Source: an uncultured Butyricicoccus sp.
GTDB taxonomy: Bacteria > Bacillota > Clostridia > Oscillospirales > Butyricicoccaceae
Direction: 5' to 3'
Assembly (NCBI GenBank): GCA_947575935.1
Contig: CANPPM010000044.1
Coordinates: forward strand, 1-12,597
DNA: 12,597 nt
The notes beneath the pieces were generated by a model. That model ran no database searches. It was given only the letters and a program-made list of their open reading frames with translations, and had not been told where the DNA came from. Shown piece after piece: positions 1 to 6,015 of the stretch (the stretch's first letter is position 1; each line of letters begins with the position of its first letter). Position numbers and translations under genes: made by a program.

Positions 1-134
1 ACGATGAGTTCCGCCATATAGCAGAATAATTGAGCGCAATTCCCCTATGGTTAGGGCGCCGCTGACTGTCCCCTTAACCTAAAACAATTCCGTTGGCTTG
101 TTTTCCTTATATAACGTCAATATCATCGTTGATT

Positions 135-350
135 GAAGAATTAGAAGAAGCTATGGGAGAATGAAGATGGATACTGGCCGCCTAAATACTTTTGATGCTT
201 TTCTAGAAGTAGAATGCAGACTATGTATATGAAGTTGGGGTAGATGGGTTAATAAATGCATCTGATTTCCCTGACAAAAGTACGAAGCGTGGAGATGGGG
301 ATAAAGTCGTTGCGCCTAGTGCAGGCCGGCTGTTATACGGATGGCCTTAA
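135..350 (+). pseudogene. Decayed coding remnant, family not recognised
   Basis: No intact gene covers the first 500 bases, but short protein-like stretches follow one another in changing frames. Residues EELEEAMGE are read from 135, DGYWPPKYF from 166, DAFLEVE from 194, and an uninterrupted 44-residue stretch from 216 to the TAA at 348-350. That last stretch begins ADYVYEVGVDG and ends GRLLYGWP. The joins need small frameshifts near 162, 193 and 215. The acidic, Gly/Asp-rich composition and ordered succession suggest a single ancestral protein that has accumulated indels. I do not recognise the family and infer no function. Chance open reading in AT-rich DNA is the alternative, although the 44-residue stretch is rather protein-like. 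Confidence 0.4.
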
Positions 351-514
351 CGACGGAGGGGTGTGAATCAATATGATTCTAGGTAGAGCAAACGTGGAGA
401 TCCTGCGGAAAGATATCGCAAGCGTGCGGCGGTGCATTTTGTCAGCAAAGGTTTGCGGCAGATGGCGCGCTAACGATTTCCGGGCTGGTTTCGGATATCT
501 GTAGTGGTCAAAAA
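351..514. other. Short non-coding stretch with a doubtful 43-codon ORF
   Basis: Between the remnant and the end of the minus-strand operon there is one small plus-strand ORF, from the ATG at 373 to the TAG at 502-504. It is preceded by a ribosome-binding-like GGAGGGG about 11 bases upstream. The peptide is Arg/Ala-rich with no motif I recognise, and it converges on the DUF624 gene. I treat it as probably not a gene. I see no convincing hairpin plus T-run on the minus strand, so the terminator of the minus-strand operon is not visible here. Confidence 0.25.
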
Positions 515-1255
515 TTAGGCGAATTGTTCGGAGATCTCGAATGCTTCATCCAGTTTGCAGTACAAGAAAAACTGAGAAAGGAACATGATATACCACACTC
601 CGAGGATTGGAAAGGGCAGCAGCGTCCACGGTGCGAACAGTATAAACACCATAAGGTACGTCAGCTGGAGTATCCCCGTGCCCAGTACCCGCCAAAAATA
701 CATCACGAAGAACAGCAAAGCATTTTTTAGCCGGATGGTGTTGGATTGATGGAACAATATCAGCTGTGGCCAGAACAAATTGTTGACGCACAGAAACAGC
801 AGCAGGCCAAACAAATATATTGTGACCGTCCCGAAGCCTGGGGGGGTGGAGGCCCACCAAAACAGCATCCCCATAAAAGTGTACAGTCCGGCACACATCC
901 CGAACACAGCGCCGGGAAGCAGGCTCTCTTTCCAGTTCTGCGCCCATGCACGCTTATAATTTTCCCACCATGGACGGGGGTCGTTCCGCAGGCCGCGTAG
1001 GATAGCGTCATACAGCCCCGCAAGGAAGGGGCCGAAGATTGCTCCGCCCACAAAGGAAAGGGGAAACAGCAGCAGTACGCTTGAGGACACAGCTGCGTAA
1101 AAGATGCCCGCCGCAAGAGGGACTGCGCCTGCCAGTGTCAGCAGATCGGCCATAAACCACCGGCTGAAGTTGTCAGACAGATGTTGTTTGTAGCGATCGA
1201 AGCCGGTCGGTGGAGTATGTTCGTTATATGGTTCATCTGGTACAAAGAATCCCAT
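515..1255 (-). CDS. DUF624 (YesL-like) integral membrane protein
   Basis: This is a 246-residue polytopic membrane protein, last gene of the minus-strand operon. An N-terminal soluble stretch (1-32) is followed by hydrophobic segments near 34-55, 60-83, 113-135, 141-170, 176-205 and 207-233, giving about five or six membrane spans. The region RNDPRPWWENYKRAWAQNWK (about 90-109), with its Arg-Pro-Trp-Trp and Tyr-Lys-Arg-Ala-Trp pattern, is typical of the DUF624/YesL family. Family members commonly sit beside LplA/LplB/LplC-type sugar importers and carbohydrate-degrading enzymes, as yesL does in Bacillus subtilis, and their biochemical role is unknown. The ATG lies 3 bases after the stop of the lipoprotein gene, with GAGGTG about 9 bases upstream, so it is co-transcribed. 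A role in the envelope related to the sugar locus is inference. Confidence 0.85.
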   Translation of the reverse strand: MGFFVPDEPYNEHTPPTGFDRYKQHLSDNFSRWFMADLLTLAGAVPLAAGIFYAAVSSSVLLLFPLSFVGGAIFGPFLAGLYDAILRGLRNDPRPWWENYKRAWAQNWKESLLPGAVFGMCAGLYTFMGMLFWWASTPPGFGTVTIYLFGLLLFLCVNNLFWPQLILFHQSNTIRLKNALLFFVMYFWRVLGTGILQLTYLMVFILFAPWTLLPFPILGVWYIMFLSQFFLYCKLDEAFEISEQFA

Positions 1256-1258
1256 TTG

Positions 1259-1867
1259 TTACACCTCTTTTTGTGCCGCATAGTGGCTGTGCTTTAAAAA
1301 ATCGGCGAGGTATTCCGTTTCACTGCCGTCAAAGCTGTCCAGGCAGGAAACCTCTATGCATACGGCGAAGTTTCCGCAGATGCCAAACGCGGAAGCGCCG
1401 CGTGCATATGGATTGTCCTCTGACTGATAGGTGTATTCCAGAATTGTGTATGCCGCTTCGTTACAGGTTTCCGTATTCTGCACAGTGACCAAGTAGTTTT
1501 CATGTGCAAGGCGGATCCAATCATTCATGTATTTTTCGGCATCCTCGGGTGACTTCTGCTCAGTGACGAGCACTGCCATCTGTGCGTCATAGAGGTTTGC
1601 CTCCTCGCCTTCCGCGTTGATGAAGTCATGTGGTTCGCCGGCCGCCCAAAGGGCATAATACATCCTGCTTGCGGCGATCGCGTCGTTGGTATCCCGCAGG
1701 GTCAGCCCGTTTTCCATCGGTTCAACGCCGAGAATACCGCCGATGGCCGTCCAGTTTTCGCCCCAAGGAGTACCGTCTGCCGCCACTTCGGGGGCGTCCT
1801 GCCCATAGCAGCCGGTGAGCAGCAGCGCGAGTACGCAGAGCGCGGCAATCAAATGCTTCTTTTTCAT
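1259..1867 (-). CDS. Small secreted lipoprotein, function unknown
   Basis: This 202-residue protein begins MKKKHLIAALCVLALLLTGC, a lysine-rich n-region, hydrophobic core and LTGC lipobox. That predicts lipidation at Cys20 and anchoring on the outer face of the membrane. I chose the ATG at 1867 because it has GGAAGGAGC just upstream and overlaps the preceding gene's stop (ATGA overlap), while longer forms lack a lipoprotein signal. The mature domain is acidic, with four further cysteines late in the chain, three of them clustered in FGICGNFAVCIEVSC. I do not recognise the fold. It is co-transcribed with the membrane protein upstream and the DUF624 gene 3 bases downstream, so the three products may work together at the cell surface (inference). 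Confidence 0.75.
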   Translation of the reverse strand: MKKKHLIAALCVLALLLTGCYGQDAPEVAADGTPWGENWTAIGGILGVEPMENGLTLRDTNDAIAASRMYYALWAAGEPHDFINAEGEEANLYDAQMAVLVTEQKSPEDAEKYMNDWIRLAHENYLVTVQNTETCNEAAYTILEYTYQSEDNPYARGASAFGICGNFAVCIEVSCLDSFDGSETEYLADFLKHSHYAAQKEV

Positions 1868-2583
1868 ATGGATGCTCCTTCCGTCAACCGGGCCCACAGG
1901 AGATCGCAGCCCTCGGGATATGCTGTGGTTTGCTCTGTCCGGAAGCCGCGCCGGGCAAGATACAGCCCGGAAGTCAGTTCGCGGCTGCTGCCGGTTACGG
2001 TGCGGCCAATCACTGGATAAGAATAGTCCTTCAGCGCAAAACGGATGAGAACTGGGCATTGCGTCCATGCCAGATACATACCTTCAGCGGAGCAGATGTC
2101 TTCCTGCGGGAGGGAACCATCGAGACGGCGCAGGGCGTGATATTCTTTTTGGAACTGTTCTGGATTTTCCAGCAAAAAGAAATGGCTTTCACACGCTAAG
2201 ATATCGCCCATCAGGGAGGCTGCTGCCGCTGTTGCAACCGATGTGTCCGTATGGGAAACTGTATATTGATGGAGCTTTACAAGTACTTTGCCGTCTCCGT
2301 TCAGGTCTTCCCCCAGGGCGGCAAAGCCCTGTTCCAGTCCGGCGGCGGTGTCCTCCGGCAGGGAATTGCTACCCACATAAGCGACCTGATAATCCGGCAG
2401 GGGCGTTCCCAGCCCCAGCGCACTCCAAAGCAGGTTTCCGGCGATCGCCAGCGCCGCAACGCTGAAAGCGACATGCCACTTGTGGTAATCCCACCAGTTC
2501 TTCCGCTTTTGCGCCGGCGTCAGTATCAGCGGCGGCTCTGGATTCTCGTCCTGGTGCAGCCATCGTAAATATGCGCTTGCCAT
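1864..2583 (-). CDS. Single-span membrane protein, function unknown
   Basis: This 239-residue protein has a short N-terminus of about 36 residues with several Lys/Arg (AQKRKNWWDYHKWH). One hydrophobic segment follows at about 37-58, then a soluble C-terminal domain of about 180 residues. By the positive-inside rule that domain should lie outside the cell. The external part carries DLNGDGKV (93-100), which resembles a Ca-binding DxNxDG loop, but a single copy proves nothing. I recall similar uncharacterised clostridial membrane proteins, unverified here. The ATG at 2583 was chosen because it follows the repressor stop by 2 bases and has a G-rich ribosome site overlapping that gene's end. Its TGA overlaps the lipoprotein ATG. 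Translational coupling through the operon is likely. Confidence 0.7.
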   Translation of the reverse strand: MASAYLRWLHQDENPEPPLILTPAQKRKNWWDYHKWHVAFSVAALAIAGNLLWSALGLGTPLPDYQVAYVGSNSLPEDTAAGLEQGFAALGEDLNGDGKVLVKLHQYTVSHTDTSVATAAAASLMGDILACESHFFLLENPEQFQKEYHALRRLDGSLPQEDICSAEGMYLAWTQCPVLIRFALKDYSYPVIGRTVTGSSRELTSGLYLARRGFRTEQTTAYPEGCDLLWARLTEGASI

Positions 2584-2585
2584 CG

Positions 2586-3584
2586 TCAATCCCCCCCGAC
2601 CGGTTCTAGGGTGGTCCCGCCTGCGGCGTAGGTCACGGGCAGGCAGATCAGGGCGGGAATGTTGGAACGGTCCTTTGTTAGAAGGAAATCCACACAGGTT
2701 TGGGCGATTTTTTTGACTGGCTGGATAATGGTTGAGCAATATGGCGTTCCGGTACCATAATGCCGGATGCCGTCAAAGCCAATCACCTGTACATCCTCCG
2801 GGATGCGGACGCCCATTTCGTTTAGGAGCGTCAAAATTTGGCACGCAAGCAGATCGGTAGAACAAAAGATACCGTCGATATCCAGCTTCCCGTCGTGTGT
2901 CCTATGGGAAAGGAAAAATTCCCGGAACAATCCAAAATCCTGCCCGTCGTCCAGTTCCAGCGCATCAAAGGGGATCTTGCGGGACTGACAGAGCGCCTTG
3001 AAGCCGTTCCCGCGCTTGTCGGTCTCGCTGGAATTTGCTGAGCCGGTGCGCAGAAATACCGGATGGCGGCAGCCCAGTTCAAGCAGTTTTTCCGCCGCCA
3101 TACGTCCGCCGCCATAATTATCCGATGTGACACAGGGGACGTTGGGACTGAAAAAACGGTCGATGCTGACAAAGGGAAGGCTTTCATCGACCTCTAAGGC
3201 GTTATAGGTCAGACCGATGATGCCGTCTACCCGGTTCTGCTGAACCATCTGTATACATTGCTGCTCTACATCGGGGCGGGATGCGGTTACATACAGCAGC
3301 ATCCGGTAATCCCTTTGCAGGAGCGCGCTGCATATATGCTGCGCCAGGGCGGAGAAGAACGGGTGGTCCACGCCTGGCAGGATGAGTGCGACGGTATAGG
3401 TTTTGCTGGCGCGCATCCCGCGGGCGTACTGATTGACCTGGTACCCAAGCTTCTGCGCAGCTGCCTCTACCTTGACCCGGTAGCTTTCCCCTACGGCGAT
3501 CCCGTTAAATACTTTGGAAACCGTGCCCAGCGCCACGCCTGCTTCTTTGGCGACATCTTTCATGGTCGGTTGGCTGCTTTTCAT
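2586..3584 (-). CDS. LacI-family transcriptional repressor of the sugar locus
   Basis: This 332-residue protein has a LacI helix-turn-helix at about 7-27 (TMKDVAKEAGVALGTVSKVF), a hinge helix near 45-58 (GYQVNQYARGM) and a periplasmic-binding-like effector domain from about 60 on. The effector domain includes FSALAQHICSALLQRDYRML, VDGIIG, a Ser-Asp-Asn-Tyr-Gly-Gly stretch, and VQVIGFDG near the C-terminus. Length and domain order are normal for the family. The ATG at 3584 follows AAAGGAGG at ideal spacing; an upstream in-frame ATG at 3632 would add 16 residues with no ribosome site. It lies divergent to the catabolic operon, and a 14-bp operator sits 14 bases before its start, which suggests autoregulation. 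The effector is probably sucrose, fructose or an oligosaccharide (inference from the operon). Confidence 0.92.
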   Translation of the reverse strand: MKSSQPTMKDVAKEAGVALGTVSKVFNGIAVGESYRVKVEAAAQKLGYQVNQYARGMRASKTYTVALILPGVDHPFFSALAQHICSALLQRDYRMLLYVTASRPDVEQQCIQMVQQNRVDGIIGLTYNALEVDESLPFVSIDRFFSPNVPCVTSDNYGGGRMAAEKLLELGCRHPVFLRTGSANSSETDKRGNGFKALCQSRKIPFDALELDDGQDFGLFREFFLSHRTHDGKLDIDGIFCSTDLLACQILTLLNEMGVRIPEDVQVIGFDGIRHYGTGTPYCSTIIQPVKKIAQTCVDFLLTKDRSNIPALICLPVTYAAGGTTLEPVGGD

Positions 3585-3597
3585 GGTATCCTCCTTT

Positions 3598-3611
3598 GTG
3601 AAACATTTCAT
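3598..3611 (+). promoter_or_regulatory. Candidate LacI-type operator O1 (in repressor leader)
   Basis: The sequence GTGAAACATTTCAT differs by one base from the reverse complement of the site at 3783-3796. It is an imperfect dyad with TGAAA and TTTCA half-sites around two central bases, the size and shape of LacI-family operators. It lies in the repressor's 5' leader, between its predicted promoter and start codon, where bound repressor could block elongation. Confidence 0.65.
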
Positions 3612-3667
3612 GTGCCGCCTCTTTTTCTTCACGCATGCGGCGTTTTTCTGTTTGTTTTCTTGTTCTT

Positions 3668-3697
3668 ATCATAACAGAAAGGAGGTCTGCTTGTAAA
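3668..3697 (-). promoter_or_regulatory. Predicted sigma-A promoter of the repressor operon
   Basis: On the minus strand TTTACA (3697-3692) and TATGAT (3673-3668) are separated by 18 bases. A TG one base before the -10 makes it an extended -10 promoter. Transcription would begin near 3661, leaving a leader of about 77 nt that contains operator O1 and the ribosome site. Confidence 0.55.
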
Positions 3698-3702
3698 GCG
3701 TT

Positions 3703-3714
3703 ATTTCATGAAAT
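3703..3714. repeat. 12-bp perfect palindrome beside the repressor promoter
   Basis: ATTTCATGAAAT reads the same on both strands and sits 5 bases upstream of the repressor -35 box. It contains the same TTTCAT and ATGAAA half-sites as the operators, but in the reverse order and overlapping, so it may or may not bind the same repressor. Confidence 0.4.
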
Positions 3715-3782
3715 TTTTATGAAACAATACATTTCGGTTTTATAAACAAAAATTAAATAAAAAAATTATTCATAATGATGAA

Positions 3783-3796
3783 ATGAAAGGTTTCAC
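3783..3796 (-). promoter_or_regulatory. Candidate LacI-type operator O2 (upstream of catabolic promoter)
   Basis: Read on the minus strand this is GTGAAACCTTTCAT, matching O1 and O3 at 13 of 14 positions each. It ends 21 bases before the -35 box of the catabolic promoter, so its centre is near -63 relative to the expected start. That position fits looping or upstream interference better than direct occlusion. Confidence 0.7.
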
Positions 3797-3817
3797 AACA
3801 AAAAGTGGTTGTAAATC

Positions 3818-3846
3818 TTGACAGAGGGATTGACGGGTGATAATAT
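3818..3846 (+). promoter_or_regulatory. Predicted sigma-A promoter of the catabolic operon
   Basis: A consensus TTGACA (3818-3823) and TAATAT (3841-3846) are 17 bases apart, with TG one base before the -10 (extended -10). Transcription would start near 3853. The leader to the first permease would be about 174 nt and contains the long inverted repeat and operator O3. Confidence 0.75.
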
Positions 3847-3859
3847 GGGGATATAAAAA

Positions 3860-3921
3860 ATAACGATTCATAAGGAAAATATCTTAAAATATATCTGTAT
3901 ATTATATGTGTGAATCGTTAT
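3860..3921 (+). repeat. 11-bp perfect inverted repeat at the start of the catabolic leader
   Basis: ATAACGATTCA (3860-3870) and TGAATCGTTAT (3911-3921) are exact reverse complements separated by 40 bases. The interval itself contains a small AATATA/TATATT hairpin. Because the predicted transcript starts about 7 bases upstream, the RNA could fold into a terminal stem-loop. Alternatively the arms are two DNA half-sites for another regulator. There is no T-run, so it is not an ordinary terminator. Confidence 0.6.
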
Positions 3922-3976
3922 ATAGGTTTATCCTTGGAAAACTGTATCAAAAAACGAGAGGGGGAGAAGAAAAGGA

Positions 3977-3990
3977 ATGAAACCTTTCAT
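3977..3990 (+). promoter_or_regulatory. Candidate LacI-type operator O3 (within catabolic leader)
   Basis: ATGAAACCTTTCAT matches O2 at 13 of 14 positions. It lies about 125 bases downstream of the predicted transcription start and 36 bases upstream of the first permease ATG. Bound repressor there could act as a roadblock or as the downstream anchor of a loop with O2. Confidence 0.65.
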
Positions 3991-4026
3991 AACCGGGCGA
4001 ATTTATTTTTTAAGGATGTGAATTAC

Positions 4027-4977
4027 ATGAGAAACAAGAATACAAATGCTCAGGGTGGTACCGCTGTCGTGAAACGGCGCTACACAAAATCGTTGGGGCA
4101 GCGCATGAAAGATAACTGGCAGCTTTACGCGCTGTTGGCCATCCCAGTGCTGCTGACGATTGTGTACAAGTACATCCCCATGTACGGTATCCAGATTGCC
4201 TTCCGCGATTTTGACCCCAGTCTTGGCTTTACCCAAAGCAAATGGGTCGGACTGCAATGGTTTGAGCGGTTCTTTACGTCGCCAAACTTTGGGCGCATGA
4301 TGAAAAACACCGTCCTCATCGCCCTGTACAGCCTGCTGTGGAGCTTCCCGATCCCAATTATCCTGTCTTTGATTATCAATCAGGTGCGTTTTGCTCGGTT
4401 CAGGCGGGTCGTGCAGACGGTCCTTTACGCGCCGCATTTTATTTCTGTGATGGTCATCTGTGGTATGATTAAGATTTTCCTCAGCCCGACCGGCGGCCTG
4501 CTGAATCTGCTGCTCGGCACGCAGATTGACTTTCTGACGCAATCCAATGCATTTCGCACTATTTACATTGCTTCCGGCATCTGGCAGGACGCAGGCTGGG
4601 GCTGCATCATCTACCTCGCAACCCTTGCTAATGTGGATACCAGCCTTTATGAGGCGGCAAAAATCGACGGCGCGTCTGTGTTTCAGCGTATTTTGCATAT
4701 TGACATTCCAGAGCTGCTGCCAATGGCGGTCCTGAATCTAATCATGGCGGCAGGCGGCCTGATGAACGTCGGCTTTGAAAAGGTCTGGCTGCTGCAAACC
4801 GACCTGAACAAGGCGACTTCGGATGTGATTGCGGTTTATGTGTACCAGCTTGGCATTGAGCAGGGCAAGTATAGCTATTCCACGGCGGTGGGCTTATTTA
4901 ATACGGTGATCAATATCCTGCTGCTTATAATCGTCAATAAGGTCGCGTCCAAAGTCTCGGACGTTGAATTCGTATAA
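4027..4977 (+). CDS. CUT1 ABC sugar transporter permease, LplB type
   Basis: This 316-residue inner-membrane permease has about six spans, near 33-53, 96-117, 133-152, 178-200, 231-250 and 285-305. A cytoplasmic EAA loop, EAAKIDGASVFQRI followed by IPELLP (about 209-232), is the coupling helix that docks the ATPase. The motifs YIPMYGIQIAFRDF and DAGWGCIIYLA are typical of the LplB/YtcP-like subset of MalF-type permeases. The ATG at 4027 was chosen for the AAGGATG ribosome site. A GTG at 3910 in the same frame would add 39 residues, cover O3 and lacks family character. It is first gene of the catabolic operon, paired with the second permease 15 bases downstream. Confidence 0.93.
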   Translation: MRNKNTNAQGGTAVVKRRYTKSLGQRMKDNWQLYALLAIPVLLTIVYKYIPMYGIQIAFRDFDPSLGFTQSKWVGLQWFERFFTSPNFGRMMKNTVLIALYSLLWSFPIPIILSLIINQVRFARFRRVVQTVLYAPHFISVMVICGMIKIFLSPTGGLLNLLLGTQIDFLTQSNAFRTIYIASGIWQDAGWGCIIYLATLANVDTSLYEAAKIDGASVFQRILHIDIPELLPMAVLNLIMAAGGLMNVGFEKVWLLQTDLNKATSDVIAVYVYQLGIEQGKYSYSTAVGLFNTVINILLLIIVNKVASKVSDVEFV

Positions 4978-4992
4978 AGGAGGGCTGCAAAT

Positions 4993-5904
4993 ATGGCAAA
5001 CAAAAATTCCGTGAAGGTCAAAAAGGGCCCCGGGCTGTCCGATAAAACCAGTGATGCAGTCCTTGTGGCCATTTGTACGATCGTGCTGCTGATCGTAGCC
5101 TATCCGCTCTATTATGTCCTTGTGGCGTCCTTTTCCGATCCTTACGCGGTATATGCAGGCAAGACTTTCCTGCTGCCAAGCGGTTTCACCCTGGACGGCT
5201 ATAAGGCGGTTTTTGCCGACCCGGATATCGTCAGCGGCTTTTTAAACTCCGTCAAATATACTGTTATTGGTACGATTTTTTCGGTGGTTATGCTCTACAT
5301 TACCGCCTATCCGCTGTCTGACGATAAGCTTCCCGGCCGCAAATGGATCAGCTTGTTCTTTGTCGTTACCATGTATTTTGGCGGCGGCATGATCCCGACC
5401 TACCTGGTGGTCAAGCAGACTGGATTGATCGGTAATATGTGGTCGCTGTTCCTCCCTGGCGGCGTAGCGGTCGGTAATATGATTATTGTCCGCAATTATT
5501 TTAAAAACAGCATTCCCCGCTCGCTGATTGAGGCATCTGAAATTGATGGGTGTTCCAAGCTACGCTCCTTTATCAATGTGATTATCCCGCTGTCTATGCC
5601 GATTATGGCGGTTATGGCGGTGTTCAGTATGGTTGCTTACTGGAACGATTGGTTTACCGCTATGATTTACCTTGGCGGCAAGGGGCAGCCGCTTCCGCTT
5701 GTGCTGCGCGGTATTCTGCTGAAAAGCGCAGCCAGCCAGGAGCAGGCGGCGATGGTTTCCGGCGGCTTTGCGGAGCTGAACAAAATGACCGAGATGATTA
5801 AATTCTGTTCTATGATCGTTGCGGCGCTGCCTATGCTGATTGCGTATCCTTATGTGCAGAAATACTTTGAAAAGGGCTTTATGGCGGGCGCAGTCAAGGG
5901 CTGA
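4993..5904 (+). CDS. CUT1 ABC sugar transporter permease, LplC type
   Basis: This 303-residue partner permease of the MalG/LplC class has a hydrophobic N-terminal span at about 22-46 (ending YYVLVASFSDP), several further spans, and the EAA loop EASEIDGCSKLRSF with IPLSMP (about 180-203). The C-terminus ends in the family-typical QKYFEKGFMAGAVKG. It starts at the ATG at 4993, 15 bases after the first permease stop, with AAAGGAGGG ideally placed. With the upstream permease it should form the membrane channel for an oligosaccharide recognised by the lipoprotein encoded next. No ATPase gene accompanies the pair, which is usual for CUT1 systems that share one ATPase among several importers. Confidence 0.94.
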   Translation: MANKNSVKVKKGPGLSDKTSDAVLVAICTIVLLIVAYPLYYVLVASFSDPYAVYAGKTFLLPSGFTLDGYKAVFADPDIVSGFLNSVKYTVIGTIFSVVMLYITAYPLSDDKLPGRKWISLFFVVTMYFGGGMIPTYLVVKQTGLIGNMWSLFLPGGVAVGNMIIVRNYFKNSIPRSLIEASEIDGCSKLRSFINVIIPLSMPIMAVMAVFSMVAYWNDWFTAMIYLGGKGQPLPLVLRGILLKSAASQEQAAMVSGGFAELNKMTEMIKFCSMIVAALPMLIAYPYVQKYFEKGFMAGAVKG

Positions 5905-6015
5905 CGGACTGCTTGTCTCATCGGAAAAGGGCAGGCCGAAACACACAGTGTTTTGACGGAATCAACACTTGACGGCTGCATTATGAGAATCTATGATAGG
6001 AAAAGGAGCATTGTT
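5905..6015 (+). other. Intercistronic gap with a weak hairpin
   Basis: The 111 bases between the second permease and the binding protein hold a short inverted repeat, AGTGTT (5947-5952) with AACACT (5964-5969), and two copies of TTGACGG at 5953 and 5969. There is no T-run and no convincing promoter. The gap may allow separate tuning of the binding protein, which importers often need in excess over the permeases (inference). Confidence 0.3.

Noticed and set aside
50..79. GGTTAGGG ... CCCTTAACC as a terminator
   Set aside because: The stem needs a bulge, the loop is long and no T-run follows on either strand.
1868..2068. N-terminal extension of the lipoprotein gene
   Set aside because: The extra 67 residues overlap the upstream membrane-protein gene, lack a ribosome site and would bury the lipoprotein signal.
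2584..2739. N-terminal extension of the single-span membrane protein into the repressor gene
   Set aside because: The added 52 residues are Arg/Pro-rich shadow sequence within the repressor frame. The ATG at 2583 fits operon spacing.
3910..4026. GTG start for the first permease, adding 39 residues
   Set aside because: There is no ribosome site. The extension would include operator O3 and the right arm of the leader repeat, and it does not resemble a permease N-terminus.
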